64,000 nucleotides of DNA from Priestia aryabhattai (GCF_023715685.1 NZ_JAMBOQ010000002.1:682001-746000); one strand, 5' to 3'; shown: positions 16,176 to 25,703, counted from the stretch's first letter. Notes: a model not told the origin generated them from the letters alone. A program made the numbers and translations.

Positions 16176-19100
16176 ATGAAAGAAGTGAATGTAAGGGAGC
16201 CTTCGCAAGAGCGAGAACAGCGTATCCAACAGCAGTGGCAAAAGGGAAATGTGTTTCAGCAGTCGGTTCAAAACCGAGAAGGGCAGCCTTCGTTTGTATT
16301 TTATGAAGGGCCTCCAACAGCAAACGGTTTGCCTCACGTCGGGCACGCGTTGGGCCGGACAATTAAAGACGTCGTGGCTCGTTATAAGACGATGACAGGG
16401 CATCAAGTGATCCGAAAAGCAGGCTGGGATACGCACGGACTGCCGGTTGAACTCGGTGTCGAGAAGCAGCTCGGAATTTCAGGGAAGCATGACATTGAAA
16501 AATACGGCGTAGAAGCTTTTATCAACAAGTGTAAGGAAAGCGTATTTGTGTATGAAAAGCAGTGGCGCGCGTTCACGGAGCAGCTTGGCTATTGGGTTGA
16601 TATGGAAGACCCTTACATCACCTTGGAGAATTCATACATTGAAAGCGTATGGAACGTGCTTGGCACGATGCATGATAAAGGACTTCTTTATAAGGGCCAC
16701 CGCGTATCACCGTACTGCCCGAGCTGTCAAACGTCATTGAGTTCGCATGAAGTGGCTCAAGGATATAAAGATGTAAAAGATTTAACCGTAACGGTGAAAT
16801 TTAAAGTGAAAAACCGCGATAATGAGTATTTTTTAGGCTGGACAACGACGCCTTGGACGCTTCCGTCAAACGTGGCGCTTGCCGTGCACGAAGAAATGAA
16901 CTATGTCCGCGCCGAGCAAGGCGCCAGCGTGTATATTGTTGCAGAAGCGCTCGCAGACAAAGTGTTAAAAGGAGAGTATACCGTTTTATCTCATCATAAA
17001 GGAAATGAGTTAAAAGGGATGTCGTATGAGCCGCCGTTTAATTTTGTGAAAGTGGAAAAAGGGCATGAAGTGGTAACGGCTGATTATGTAACGGACCAAA
17101 GCGGGACGGGTGTTGTTCATTTAGCACCTGCTTATGGCGAAGATGATTACAGAGTGGTAAAAGAAAACGGTTTTTCGTTTGTGAACGTAGTGGATGAAAA
17201 AGGACAGTACACGGCTGAAGTGCCGCCGTTTCAAGGACGTTTTGTGAAGGACTGCGACGTTGATATCGTGCGTTACTTAGCAAATCAAGACGTGCTGTAT
17301 CATAAAGAAAAGCATGAGCACAGCTATCCGTTTTGCTGGAGATGCGACTCGCCGCTTCTTTATTACGCAAATGAAAGCTGGTTTATTCAAACGACGGCGT
17401 TAAAGGAACAGTTTTTGAAAAACAACGAAAGCGTGACGTGGTACCCCGAGCATATCAAGCACGGCCGCTTTGGCAACTTTTTAGAAAATATGGTGGACTG
17501 GAATATCAGCAGAAAGCGCTACTGGGGAACGCCGCTGAACGTATGGGAATGCGGGGAATGTCAGCATCAAGTAGCGCCAAAAAGCATCAATGAGCTTCAG
17601 AAACATGCGTCTCATTCAGTTGATGACAGCATTGAACTGCATAAGCCTTATGTAGATGACGTGCAATTAACATGTCCGGCCTGCAGCGGAGAGATGAAGC
17701 GCACGCCGGAAGTAATTGACGTTTGGTTTGACAGCGGCTCGATGCCGTTTGCGCAGTATCACTATCCGTTTGAAAACAACGAATTGTTTCAAAAGCAGTT
17801 TCCGGCAGACGTAATTGCAGAAGGAATTGATCAAACGCGGGGCTGGTTTTACAGCTTGATGGCGGTTTCGACGCTGTTTACAGGAAAAGCACCTTATAAG
17901 CGCGTTCTGTCTCTTGGCCACGTGTTAGATGAAAACGGTCAAAAGATGTCTAAAAGTAAAGGGAATGCGCTGGATCCTGTTGATCTTATTCATACATTTG
18001 GTGCCGATGCGCTTAGATGGGCGCTTTTAGCAGACAGTGCGCCTTGGAACCCGAAGAAATTTTCAGAGCGCGTGGTGCAAGAAGCGAAATCAAAAGTCAT
18101 TGATACACTAGTGAACGTGTACGGCTTTTACGTATTATACGCCAAGCTTGACGGCTATGATCCGGAGCAAACGTACGAATTGAAAAAAACAAAATTGGAT
18201 GAATGGATTCTTTCACGTTTGCACAGCACGGTTAAGCGCGTAACGGCACATCTTGAAGATTACGGGTTTACAAGTGCGGCGCGTGAAATCGCGTTCTTCA
18301 TTGAAGAGCTAAGCAACTGGTATGTACGCCGTTCCCGCGACCGTTTTTGGTCAGAAGGAATGGACGGAGAAAAAGCAGCGGCTTACGATACGCTTCACGA
18401 AGTATTAGTCACGCTCAGTCAGCTGTTAGCGCCGTTTACGCCGTTTGTTGCGGATGATGTTCATGAAAATCTGACAGGAAAAAGCGTTCATTTAGCAGAC
18501 TATCCTGCGTATGATCAAACGAAAGTGAACGAAAAGCTGGAAAAAGAAATGGCAGCGGTGCTTCAAGTAGTTGAACTAGGCCGGAACATTCGAAATACGC
18601 ATTCGTTAAAAGTAAAGCAGCCTCTGCAAAGTCTTTCACTTGTTGTAACAGAAGGAAACGTGGATTGGAATGCGTATCGTGATGTAATCAAAGATGAGCT
18701 TAATGTAAAGAACTTTAACGTGGAGCAAGACGACGACAAACTTGTTTCGTATGTATTAAAACTGGACTTTAAACAGGCTGGACCGAAGTTTGGAAAACAA
18801 GTGAATGAGGTAAATCAAGCGTTGAAAAACCTTTCAGAAGATAAAGGAAAAGAGTTTGTTGGGCAAGGCAAGCTGAGTGTTACACTTGCTTCAGGAGAAA
18901 ACCTAACGCTTGAAACGGCTGACGTGCTCGTTGAAAAAGTACCAAAAGAAGGTTTTGCAGTTGCATCGAACGGTACGTATACCGCCGTGTTAGATACTGC
19001 GTTAACCGAAGAACTCGTGCAGGAAGGCGTCGCTCGTGAAGTAATTCGAGCGGTTCAAGATTATCGCAAAAAGTTGGATTTACCCGTGAATTTACGTATT

Positions 19101-19274
19101 GATTTGGAACTTAGCGGAGACGAAGAAGTTCAGAAAGCCGTCGAGACGTTTGAAACGTTGCTTCAAGAAAATCTTCTGTTGCACAGTCTTCGTGTTACAG
19201 AAGATATCGAAAACGGAGAAACGGTGAAAGTTGGAACAAAGCAAGTTACGCTTCGTGTCTTAAATCAGAACTGA
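16176..19274 (+). CDS. ileS: isoleucyl-tRNA synthetase, probably type 2 (IleS2)
   Basis: 1032-residue class I synthetase that charges tRNA-Ile. Seen: the HIGH motif as PHVGHALG (H54-H57), the tRNA-editing CP1 region ([12 protein letters not shown], then [16 protein letters not shown]) and KMSKS at 590-594. The length, the [13 protein letters not shown] context and the lack of the C-terminal zinc finger tail typical of the 920-residue bacterial IleS1 fit type 2, the eukaryote-like form with low sensitivity to mupirocin. Bacillus and Priestia species often carry both types, so this is likely the second copy. RBS AAGGAG, 12 bases before the ATG. T-box controlled. Confidence 0.93.
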   Translation: MKEVNVREPSQEREQRIQQQWQKGNVFQQSVQNREGQPSFVFYEGPPTANGLPHVGHALGRTIKDVVARYKTMTGHQVIRKAGWDTHGLPVELGVEKQLGISGKHDIEKYGVEAFINKCKESVFVYEKQWRAFTEQLGYWVDMEDPYITLENSYIESVWNVLGTMHDKGLLYKGHRVSPYCPSCQTSLSSHEVAQGYKDVKDLTVTVKFKVKNRDNEYFLGWTTTPWTLPSNVALAVHEEMNYVRAEQGASVYIVAEALADKVLKGEYTVLSHHKGNELKGMSYEPPFNFVKVEKGHEVVTADYVTDQSGTGVVHLAPAYGEDDYRVVKENGFSFVNVVDEKGQYTAEVPPFQGRFVKDCDVDIVRYLANQDVLYHKEKHEHSYPFCWRCDSPLLYYANESWFIQTTALKEQFLKNNESVTWYPEHIKHGRFGNFLENMVDWNISRKRYWGTPLNVWECGECQHQVAPKSINELQKHASHSVDDSIELHKPYVDDVQLTCPACSGEMKRTPEVIDVWFDSGSMPFAQYHYPFENNELFQKQFPADVIAEGIDQTRGWFYSLMAVSTLFTGKAPYKRVLSLGHVLDENGQKMSKSKGNALDPVDLIHTFGADALRWALLADSAPWNPKKFSERVVQEAKSKVIDTLVNVYGFYVLYAKLDGYDPEQTYELKKTKLDEWILSRLHSTVKRVTAHLEDYGFTSAAREIAFFIEELSNWYVRRSRDRFWSEGMDGEKAAAYDTLHEVLVTLSQLLAPFTPFVADDVHENLTGKSVHLADYPAYDQTKVNEKLEKEMAAVLQVVELGRNIRNTHSLKVKQPLQSLSLVVTEGNVDWNAYRDVIKDELNVKNFNVEQDDDKLVSYVLKLDFKQAGPKFGKQVNEVNQALKNLSEDKGKEFVGQGKLSVTLASGENLTLETADVLVEKVPKEGFAVASNGTYTAVLDTALTEELVQEGVAREVIRAVQDYRKKLDLPVNLRIDLELSGDEEVQKAVETFETLLQENLLLHSLRVTEDIENGETVKVGTKQVTLRVLNQN

Positions 19275-19275
19275 T

Positions 19276-19313
19276 AAAAAGCACTTACCTAATGACGGGT
19301 AAGTGCTTTTTTA
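19276..19313. terminator. bidirectional terminator between convergent genes
   Basis: AAAAAGCACTTACC (19276-19289) pairs with GGTAAGTGCTTTTT (19298-19311). The A-run and T-run allow use by ileS and by the opposing gene. Confidence 0.85.
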
Positions 19314-19317
19314 GCCT

Positions 19318-19821
19318 TTAATCAAACTGCCCGAGAACATTTTTAAGGCTCGGCCAGACAATTTCAAATGGAGCAGCTAATACATACTCTTTGCCGTTTT
19401 CGTCTTTAAAGTGCTGAACAAAGCGGTATTTTCCTACCTTGTAGTTAGGAGTTGCGATATCTTGTTTGAATGATTTCCCTGGCTTCAGCGTGATAGTTTT
19501 ATCAGGAAACTCTAGCCCGTTTAGCACAACTTTGTACCACTTTCCGTCTTTTAAGTGATCCGCTGTATTTTCGTAAGGAATTGTTAAGGTATGCGTCGAG
19601 TTATTTTGAATAACAAAAAAGCCAAACTGCGTTTTATCGTATTTCTTACTTACAGCAGATAGTGTAATAGTTCCTCCATCAGTGTTAATGGAAGAAGGAA
19701 TGTTTTTTTCTTGTTTGGCTCCTAGCTCCATTTTTTGACCGTTATAATCGATATAGCCGAAGATGCAAAATAAGATAATAAAAATGCCTAGTATTAGTAT
19801 AAGGGTTCGTACTACTTTCAA
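19318..19821 (-). CDS. membrane-anchored Ig-like-fold protein
   Basis: 167 residues when started at the TTG at 19821, which has AAGGTGG about 10 bases upstream. The ATG at 19854 lies in front of that RBS and is less likely. One N-terminal membrane segment (VVRTLILILGIFIILFCIF) anchors a small extracytoplasmic beta-domain. The pattern LKPGKSFKQDI, then YKVGKYRFVQHFKDENGKEY matches the bacterial Ig-like domain (Big_14-like) seen in Bacillus surface proteins. No enzyme motif. Function unknown; the domain name is from memory. Confidence 0.65.
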   Translation of the reverse strand: MKVVRTLILILGIFIILFCIFGYIDYNGQKMELGAKQEKNIPSSINTDGGTITLSAVSKKYDKTQFGFFVIQNNSTHTLTIPYENTADHLKDGKWYKVVLNGLEFPDKTITLKPGKSFKQDIATPNYKVGKYRFVQHFKDENGKEYVLAAPFEIVWPSLKNVLGQFD

Positions 19822-19917
19822 AAGCTTTACACCACCTTTTTGCCACTCTTCCATTATACGGAAAATCATCTATCGGAGATAGTTTTATCTATTACCTTTT
19901 TGAAAGGACGGCGTAGG

Positions 19918-20625
19918 ATGAGACAAATTATAGCCATGGGCGGCGGAGGCTTTTCAATGGAGCCGGATAACCCGCTGCTAGATCAATACATACTTTCACA
20001 AGCTCATACAGATATGCCGAAAATCTGCTTTATCCCTACAACAAGCGGAGATGCGGATAATTATATAGAAAGGTTTTATGAAGCGTTTGAGAAGTTAATA
20101 TGCAAACCGTCTCATTTATCGCTGTTTTCTCAAAACTTTATGGATTTAAAAGCATATGTGCTGCAGCAGGATATTTTATATGTAGGCGGCGGTAATAAAA
20201 GGAGTATGCTTCTTTTATGGAAAGAGTGGGGACTTGATACGATTTTAAAAGAGGCTTATGAAAAAGGAATTAGCTTGGCAGGAATAAGCGCAGGTTCAAT
20301 TTGCTGGTTTGAAGAAGGCATCACTGATTCCATGAACGACACACTGTCTAAGATAGACGGTTTAGGATTTTTAACTGGTAGTAACTGTCCTCACTACGAC
20401 GGAGAAAGCGATCGAAGACTTTGTTACTATGAATTGATTAAAAGCGGAAAAATGGCAGGAGGCTATGCTGTAGATGACGGAGTCGCGCTGCATTTTAAAG
20501 ATGAAGAGCTATCAGCATCGGTTAGCTCAAGACCTACAGCAAAAGCGTATGCTGTTAATCGAAAAACGAACAAAGTCATTGAACGTGAACTCCCGGTGAC
20601 CTATTTAGGTGATCGCAAGCAATAA
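19918..20625 (+). CDS. peptidase E (family S51)
   Basis: 235-residue cytoplasmic serine peptidase. Seen: GGGGFSMEPDNPLLDQYI near the N-terminus and the nucleophile elbow AGISAGSICW with S124, the same position as in aspartyl dipeptidase PepE (Ser in G-W-S-A-G). ILYVGGGNKRSML and YAVDDGVALHF are other family blocks. ATG 19918 follows AAAGGACGGCGTAGG. Many Bacillus members are annotated only as peptidase E; Asp-X dipeptide cleavage is inferred from family. Monocistronic by context. Confidence 0.87.
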   Translation: MRQIIAMGGGGFSMEPDNPLLDQYILSQAHTDMPKICFIPTTSGDADNYIERFYEAFEKLICKPSHLSLFSQNFMDLKAYVLQQDILYVGGGNKRSMLLLWKEWGLDTILKEAYEKGISLAGISAGSICWFEEGITDSMNDTLSKIDGLGFLTGSNCPHYDGESDRRLCYYELIKSGKMAGGYAVDDGVALHFKDEELSASVSSRPTAKAYAVNRKTNKVIERELPVTYLGDRKQ

Positions 20626-20709
20626 ATGGCCGCTTCCCATGTTCTTCTGTATAAAATGGAGCTTATTAGTACATACATAAGCAGAGACTCTATATAGGAG
20701 GTTACTTCA

Positions 20710-21293
20710 GTGAGTTATGAACGATACTGGGGAAACATACATGAACAAAGCGATAAGCTGCAGAATTTATTATCGTCGTATTGGCATCAGTATTCGGATT
20801 TTGAAAACTGGCAGTTTTGGGTAGTGCTTGCTTCGCTCGTTCTTCCTCTTGTGTTGTTGTATTTTACCGTAGACCGAACGCGGCCTTTTGAGGTGTTTTT
20901 CTTCGGTTACACAGTACATATGCTTTGGGCATATATTGATATTGCACTTGGACGAAGCGGTCATTTAACGCACACGTTTTTCTTAACGCCTTTGCTTCCA
21001 AACGCAACGAATATTACCGCTTCTATTTTGCCGGTAGGGTTTCTTCTGCTTTATCAATATTGCACGAATCATCAAAAAAATTTCTATCTTTATACAATTC
21101 TTTTGAGCGCTGTTTTTTCATTTGGACTGGCCCCCTTGAACATTATTTAGGATTTATTGATTCAGGAAAAGGAATGAGCTTGTTTTATATTTTTCTTATT
21201 GATATAGGAATAACGTTAGTGGCGTACTGGTTTACGGTGCTGCTTGTAAAAGTGAAAGCCGCAGCATATCGTACAGGAGAAAAAGAACGCTGA
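20710..21293 (+). pseudogene. polytopic membrane protein (CBO0543-like), split by a frameshift
   Basis: GTG start at 20710 after AGGAGG. The first frame gives 146 residues with four hydrophobic segments (VVLASLVLPLVLLYF, FEVFFFGYTVHMLWAYIDI, others) and stops at TAG 21148-21150. From the C-run at 21131-21135 another frame continues the protein with PLEHYLGFIDSGKGMSLFYI and a final membrane segment to 21293. Adding one C would give FGLAPLEHYLGF and a full-length protein of about 194 residues, resembling the CBO0543 family of Bacillales membrane proteins. It is either a real one-base deletion, phase variation in a homopolymer, or a sequencing error. Confidence 0.65.
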
Positions 21294-21357
21294 AAAAATG
21301 TTTTAAAATCATTAGTTAAGGGTATAAATACATTTAAGATAAATTGAGGTGAGAAAA

Positions 21358-21591
21358 TTGTATTACTACCGCATTTCAGAAGGACAAGACGAAATGTACT
21401 CTGAGACAATTGTTGTCCATGAAGAACAGTTTGATCAAGGTACATTCGAAGAAATGGTAAAAGAAGCGATGGTCGATAAGCCCGGCAAAATCGACCAGGT
21501 GGACATTGTGAAATATTTAATTGGACATTATCATTTCCAAGTTGCATATATTGAAGCAGCCTTTCATAGCACGTATATAGAAGAACAATAA
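21358..21591 (+). CDS. small acidic protein of unknown function
   Basis: 77-residue soluble, acidic protein (MYYYRISEGQDEMYSETIVV...). The TTG at 21358 is chosen because GAGGTG lies 6 bases upstream; the GTG at 21349 overlaps that RBS. No membrane segment and no family recognised. A terminator follows directly. It is preserved as a full frame with a good RBS, so it is likely expressed. Confidence 0.65.
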   Translation: MYYYRISEGQDEMYSETIVVHEEQFDQGTFEEMVKEAMVDKPGKIDQVDIVKYLIGHYHFQVAYIEAAFHSTYIEEQ

Positions 21592-21606
21592 CGTTATGTA
21601 TTCGTT

Positions 21607-21639
21607 AAAAACCCCTTTGCATCGACAGCGGGGTTTTCT
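21607..21639 (+). terminator. Rho-independent terminator
   Basis: AAAAACCCC (21607-21615) pairs with GGGGTTTT (21630-21637) around a 14-nt loop. It may also serve the opposing cupin gene. Confidence 0.7.
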
Positions 21640-21644
21640 TGTCT

Positions 21645-22310
21645 TTACCAATATCGATAGTGATAGGGGTTTTGAGGGGAGTAATAAGGATTCTGAGGCG
21701 GAGGATACGTATAAGGAGGCGTCTCGTGGTTAACGGAGCCTGCTTGTTTTTTCTTTTTGTAAGGTCCTTTTTCTACGCATTCGTCCGTTGGTCCAATCAC
21801 GATAGTTTGATTTTTTAACGGAGCCAGCGTTTTCTTTAGTTGCTCCGGATCTAAGCAGTACGTATGAGCAAGTACTTCAATAGGCGTCTTATTTAAAATA
21901 TCTGATCCAAAAATGTATTCCGGGTACGGAGCGTCAAAAATGGCGAGTAAATGGGTCTTGTCTTCAGAAGCGATTTCCCAGTGCCACCAGCCTTGAAGGA
22001 TATTGGCTACTTGACCGGGAACAATCGGAATGTTTGTCACTTCATTGTTAAACGGATTGATTAATGAAACGACAGCTGAGCCCGAAATGCAGTAGACAAG
22101 CTCAGCGGCATTTTGATGATAGTGCGGTTCGACCACGCGGCTTTCGCTTAAGTAAATATCGAGTAACGATACATTTCCAAGGGTATTTAGCACATCTCTT
22201 CCTAGCCGGTTAATATAGTTTTCATCATTGCGCGTATTGAGTCTATTTTTATTCACATCAGAAAAGTATTGTACGTTCGGATTATTGTAATCCATATAGG
22301 ACGTTTCCAA
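21645..22310 (-). CDS. cupin-domain protein with Pro/Tyr-rich tail
   Basis: 221 residues. The cupin metal-binding motif EPHYHQNAAELVYCISG is intact (His-x-His-x(4)-Glu pattern), with a second-motif-like GWWHWEIASEDKTHLLAIF. The last 30 residues are rich in Pro, Tyr and Asn (PPYTYPPPQNPYYSPQNPY), resembling spore-coat tails. The start is TTG 22310 (AGGAG 11 bases before) or ATG 22295. The fold suggests an oxalate-decarboxylase-like or coat-associated metalloprotein; substrate unknown. A spore location is inferred only from the tail. Confidence 0.7.
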   Translation of the reverse strand: METSYMDYNNPNVQYFSDVNKNRLNTRNDENYINRLGRDVLNTLGNVSLLDIYLSESRVVEPHYHQNAAELVYCISGSAVVSLINPFNNEVTNIPIVPGQVANILQGWWHWEIASEDKTHLLAIFDAPYPEYIFGSDILNKTPIEVLAHTYCLDPEQLKKTLAPLKNQTIVIGPTDECVEKGPYKKKKQAGSVNHETPPYTYPPPQNPYYSPQNPYHYRYW

Positions 22311-22538
22311 GGGTCTTCAGCTCCTATCCTTGAATTTTTCATGATGCTGTATCGTATGTAGAGAGTTTTATTTTGTGACAGAAGCCTAGGAAGATGTAGG
22401 TAACCGCCTCTTTTGGATGAAGTGTACAATCATTTGCCCGCTGGTTTTCATATACTGTAACAGGTTTTTTTCACAGAACCATGATCAATGTCAGGAACAT
22501 ACGACAGATCATTTTAAGGAAAGTGAGTTGCAGAGCTG

Positions 22539-23369
22539 TTGCTTGATCAATATGAAAAAATAAATAGTACGTACGAAAAGCTGGATGAACTTCAGCTACC
22601 GTTTGACAAGCCGGTCTTAGTGGGAATCGAGTGGAACGGAGTGCTGTTTGAGTTTTTAGTAAGGCTGAAAAAAGAGTCTTCTCATTTGCTTGTGTTTGGT
22701 TCAGGAGGAGGAGCGAGTCAGGAAATGCCGGCAGGGCCTCCATATTTTCAACGCCATTCGTGGATGAATGAATTTGAAGATTCGATTATTTACTATAACG
22801 ATCCTACGCTTTATTTAGGAAAGGTGTCGCTTGCGTGGGGACAAGGGACAAGCAACCGTTTTTATTTAAAAGACATTGCCGTTTTAATTGAAAAATTCAT
22901 GAAAAAAGTGCAGGTGAATTCGTCTAACGTGTTGTTTTACGGATCTTCAGGCGGCGGTTTTATGTCGATGTTTTTGGCAGGATACGTAAAAGGAGCAAAA
23001 GCGCTTGTAAATAATCCGCAGACCTGTTTAACTAAGTGGCTGAAAACGCCGGTTCGGCAAGTGTTTAATTTGTCTTATCCCCATCTGACAGAAGAGGAAG
23101 TTATAGCCTCATACGGTGAGCGAATCAACGTAGTAAAGTTTTTTCGTCATATTAACTATGTGCCAAAGGTGTATTACTTGCAAAACGGGGCGTTTGAATA
23201 TGATATGAGCAATCACTTGATTCCATTTTTAACGGATTTGCAGGATATGCCGAACGATTGTGAAATCAATAATATAAAAGTGGAGCTCTACTATAATCTA
23301 AAGCTAAAACACGCGGCTGTTAGTAAGCAAGAAACGATTGATTATGTGAATATGGCGAAAAATATATAA
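22539..23369 (+). CDS. alpha/beta-hydrolase-fold protein
   Basis: 276 residues from TTG 22539, the only usual start between an upstream TGA and the conserved part; its RBS (AAGGAAAGTGAG) is rather far, so the start is uncertain. Seen: GxSxG elbow YGSSGGGF with the likely nucleophile S137, preceded by an oxyanion-type LLVFGSGGGAS. Cytoplasmic, no signal peptide. The overall pattern resembles hydrolase domains that accompany surface-glycan genes (XcbB/CpsF-like) in Bacillus, but no glycan genes are adjacent. Catalytic activity is inferred; the substrate is not known. Confidence 0.65.
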   Translation: MLDQYEKINSTYEKLDELQLPFDKPVLVGIEWNGVLFEFLVRLKKESSHLLVFGSGGGASQEMPAGPPYFQRHSWMNEFEDSIIYYNDPTLYLGKVSLAWGQGTSNRFYLKDIAVLIEKFMKKVQVNSSNVLFYGSSGGGFMSMFLAGYVKGAKALVNNPQTCLTKWLKTPVRQVFNLSYPHLTEEEVIASYGERINVVKFFRHINYVPKVYYLQNGAFEYDMSNHLIPFLTDLQDMPNDCEINNIKVELYYNLKLKHAAVSKQETIDYVNMAKNI

Positions 23370-23370
23370 G

Positions 23371-23416
23371 AAAAAAGGCAAGAGTTTACGCTGTAAGGAG
23401 CTCTTGCCTTTTTTTA
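23371..23416 (+). terminator. Rho-independent terminator
   Basis: AAAAAAGGCAAGAG (23371-23384) pairs with CTCTTGCC TTTTTTT (23401-23415). Confidence 0.85.
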
Positions 23417-23510
23417 TGTCGAATTTTCTAACTCAATAGATACAAGTAGGAAGTTATGTTGCTTTTTCTTTTGAATATGATAGTGAAGATGAGGTGTAAG
23501 GAGGGAAAGT

Positions 23511-24395
23511 ATGGCCGATCAAGATGAGAAAAAAAAATACTTGATGGAAGTTCAGACCTGGCTTGAACAAGTATGTGATCCTGTATTTGAAGAAGCCATT
23601 ACAGAAGTAGATATAACGTCATATATAACGCGCACGCAAGAAGACGTTCTTGAATATTTAAGTGAAGAAGATGTTAACGAATATACGTTAGAAGAAATCA
23701 ATAATGCAGTACGGCATATTGATAAAGTCTTAAAAGAGCGACTTGGAGACGACGGAAGGGAGCGGGAATCGATAGCGCCAGGGCAGCACGAGCTGCCACC
23801 GCTTGGCTATAGTTACTCAGCTCTTGAGCCGTATATTAACCGGGAAATTATGCGTCTTCATCACAGCAAGCATCATCAAAGCTATGTAGATGGATTAAAT
23901 AAAGCAGAGCTCATGCTGCAGCAAGCCCGTAACACAAATAATTTTGACCTCATAAAACATTGGGAACGGGAAGCTGCTTTTCATGGATCCGGTCATTACT
24001 TGCATACAATCTTTTGGGAAATTATGAGTCCAGAAGGAGGAGGAAGGCCGAGGCGCCAGCTGTTGCAGCAGCTTCAAAAAGACTTTGGCAGCTACGAAAA
24101 GTTCATGATGCACTTTTCTCAAGCTGCTAAAAAAGTAGAAGGTGTTGGCTGGGCTATCTTAGTATGGTCGCCGCGTTCGCGCAAGCTTGAAGTCTTGCAA
24201 GCTGAGCGCCATCAGCTTCTCACGCAGTGGGATACGATTCCACTGCTCGTATTAGACGTATGGGAACACGCCTATTATTTACAGTACAAAAATGAACGTG
24301 ATCCGTACGTTGATAATTGGTGGAAAGTAGTTTACTGGCCAAATGTAGAAAAAAGATTCGAGGCAGCTAGAGTGCTTCAGTGGCAGCCATATTAA
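23511..24395 (+). CDS. sodF: Fe/Mn superoxide dismutase with N-terminal extension
   Basis: 294 residues. The C-terminal 200 form a complete Fe/Mn SOD, turning superoxide into O2 and H2O2. Metal ligands are H117 (LHHSKHHQ), H165 (GSGHYLHTIFW), D249 and H253 (DVWEHAYYLQYKN). An acidic helical extension of about 90 residues precedes it, as in B. subtilis SodF rather than the short SodA. No signal peptide. ATG after TAAGGAGGGAAAGT. Monocistronic, terminated by the hairpin of a dispersed repeat. The symbol rests on the extension and total length. Confidence 0.87.
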   Translation: MADQDEKKKYLMEVQTWLEQVCDPVFEEAITEVDITSYITRTQEDVLEYLSEEDVNEYTLEEINNAVRHIDKVLKERLGDDGRERESIAPGQHELPPLGYSYSALEPYINREIMRLHHSKHHQSYVDGLNKAELMLQQARNTNNFDLIKHWEREAAFHGSGHYLHTIFWEIMSPEGGGRPRRQLLQQLQKDFGSYEKFMMHFSQAAKKVEGVGWAILVWSPRSRKLEVLQAERHQLLTQWDTIPLLVLDVWEHAYYLQYKNERDPYVDNWWKVVYWPNVEKRFEAARVLQWQPY

Positions 24396-24425
24396 TAAGT
24401 AGTGTAACCATCATAATTTAAAGAT

Positions 24426-24550
24426 AAAAGAGGCAGGGACAAAAGTATTTTAGTTGAAGGAAGATCCGAACGAGTTTGATTCTTGATTGAGAATCAAACT
24501 CGTTCGGATTTTTTCATTGGATTGATTTAGTTATGTCTCAATCTCTTTTA
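24426..24550 (+). repeat. dispersed intergenic repeat, short copy A
   Basis: 125-bp copy lacking the 228-bp inner module. Order: AAAAGAGGCAGGGAC, a hairpin with T-run, ATTGG (24516-24520), then ATTGATTTAGTTATGTCTCA and ATCTCTTTT. The same outer parts flank the longer copies at 37101 and 53340, where ATTGG or ATTGA occurs on both sides of the extra module. Confidence 0.85.
24464..24514 (+). terminator. terminator hairpin inside repeat copy A
   Basis: A 20-bp perfect stem (24464-24483 with 24490-24509) closes a 6-nt loop and ends in TTTTTT. It serves as the terminator of the superoxide dismutase gene. Confidence 0.85.
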
Positions 24551-24786
24551 TTTTTAAACACGGGGATTTATTATTTTTAAATAAACTATGTTCTAAATAA
24601 TTAATAAAAGACAAAATATAAGTCTCTAGAATCAGCGAAATGTTACAAATGAAATAATTACGTATAAATGTGTGTAAAAGCACCGTTATATACCTAAATA
24701 TGTATGTTTATGGAGTGTGAAAGTGATTAATTTACTAGTTTAAAAGGAAGAATATTTATTTTTACTGTAACTAAACTATCAAACTA

Positions 24787-24815
24787 TTGACATGATACTG
24801 AAATATACCTGTAAT
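24787..24815 (+). promoter_or_regulatory. putative promoter of the LysM-3D gene
   Basis: TTGACA (24787-24792), 17-nt spacer and TGTAAT (24810-24815). TGTAATATTCATGTGTTAT downstream loosely resembles the paired TGTWAH sites of WalR, which controls yocH-like genes in B. subtilis, but the second half-site is imperfect. The rest of the 24551-24786 gap shows nothing recognisable. Confidence 0.5.
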
Positions 24816-24865
24816 ATTCATGTGTTATTTTTTATGTATTGGTAGATAAAGGGGAAATCAAATAC

Positions 24866-25423
24866 ATGAAAAAGACAATGATTACGTTCAGTTTAGTTCT
24901 AATGTCACTGTTCGGAGTGGCAAGTGGTGCGTCAGCTGCAACAAATACATATACAGTAAAAAGCGGAGATTCGCTATACAAAATTGCAAAGACATATAAA
25001 GTATCGGTTAGCCAGCTGAAACAGTGGAATAACTTAAAGTCAGATAGCATTCATCCAAAACAAGTATTAAAAGTATCTCAAGTAAAATCAAGCACGCCTG
25101 CTAAAGCAACGCCTGCGATGTCTTCAAACGTTGTGAAAGAATTTAAAGTAACAGCAACAGCGTACACAGCGAACTGCAAAGGATGCAGCGGAAAAACAGC
25201 GATTGGAATCGACTTGAAAAAGAATCCAAATCAAAAAGTTATTTCTGTAGATCCAAAAGTGATTAAGCTTGGTTCAAAAGTATACGTAGAAGGTTATGGC
25301 ACGGCAATCGCAGCTGATACAGGCGGCGCAATTAAAGGAAATAAAATTGACGTTCTTCTTCCTTCTCAAAAAGAAGCATTAAAATGGGGAAGAAAAACAG
25401 TAAAAGTTCAAATCTTAAAATAA
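24866..25423 (+). CDS. secreted cell-wall protein, LysM plus 3D domain (YocH-like)
   Basis: 185 residues. Signal peptide residues 1-24 with cleavage after GASA. LysM repeat 28-72 (YTVKSGDSLYKIAKTYKVSV) binds peptidoglycan. The C-terminal 3D domain (ATAYTANCKGCSGKTAIGID, ISVDPKVIKLGSKVYVEGYG, AADTGGAIKGNKIDVLLP) has the three conserved Asp of the RlpA/Mlt-like double-psi barrel. The layout is that of B. subtilis YocH, a WalKR-controlled muralytic protein. ATG 24866 follows AAAGGGGAAATC. Wall-remodelling activity is inferred. Confidence 0.88.
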   Translation: MKKTMITFSLVLMSLFGVASGASAATNTYTVKSGDSLYKIAKTYKVSVSQLKQWNNLKSDSIHPKQVLKVSQVKSSTPAKATPAMSSNVVKEFKVTATAYTANCKGCSGKTAIGIDLKKNPNQKVISVDPKVIKLGSKVYVEGYGTAIAADTGGAIKGNKIDVLLPSQKEALKWGRKTVKVQILK

Positions 25424-25435
25424 GTATTCCTTAAG

Positions 25436-25473
25436 GAAATGAGAGCCTTCGTTGAAAGGCTCTCATTTTTTTC
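25436..25473 (+). terminator. Rho-independent terminator
   Basis: GAGAGCCTT pairs with AAGGCTCTC around CGTTGA, followed by ATTTTTTTC. Confidence 0.85.
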
Positions 25474-25538
25474 TTCATTAAAGGGCATGCTACTTTATAT
25501 ATAATGATGGAAAAGTTTTACGAAAATGATCATATTTG

Positions 25539-25567
25539 TTGACAAATATTTCGGAAACGGATATATT
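25539..25567 (+). promoter_or_regulatory. putative sigma-A promoter of the DHA2 exporter
   Basis: TTGACA (25539-25544), 17-nt spacer and TATATT (25562-25567). CGGAAACGG inside the spacer and ATTTATTCGG just after it could be operator half-sites for an unlinked repressor. Confidence 0.55.
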
Positions 25568-25703
25568 TATTCGGTATATAATTAAGTTCATTAAATATTC
25601 GTGACATAAATTAATAGAATGAACACATAAAATATATTCTTAAACTGTTTGTCATCTGAAGATTTACATACAGATAATTTTAAAAGGGAAAGGTCTTGTT
25701 AAA

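Noticed and set aside
16061-16306. Open frame across the T-box terminator and ileS start
   Set aside because: Crosses the T-box antiterminator/terminator and the ileS start; no RBS.
24551-24786. Possible riboswitch upstream of the LysM-3D gene (c-di-AMP class controls some cell-wall genes)
   Set aside because: The mapped promoter leaves a leader of only about 45 nt and no ydaO-type motif is present.
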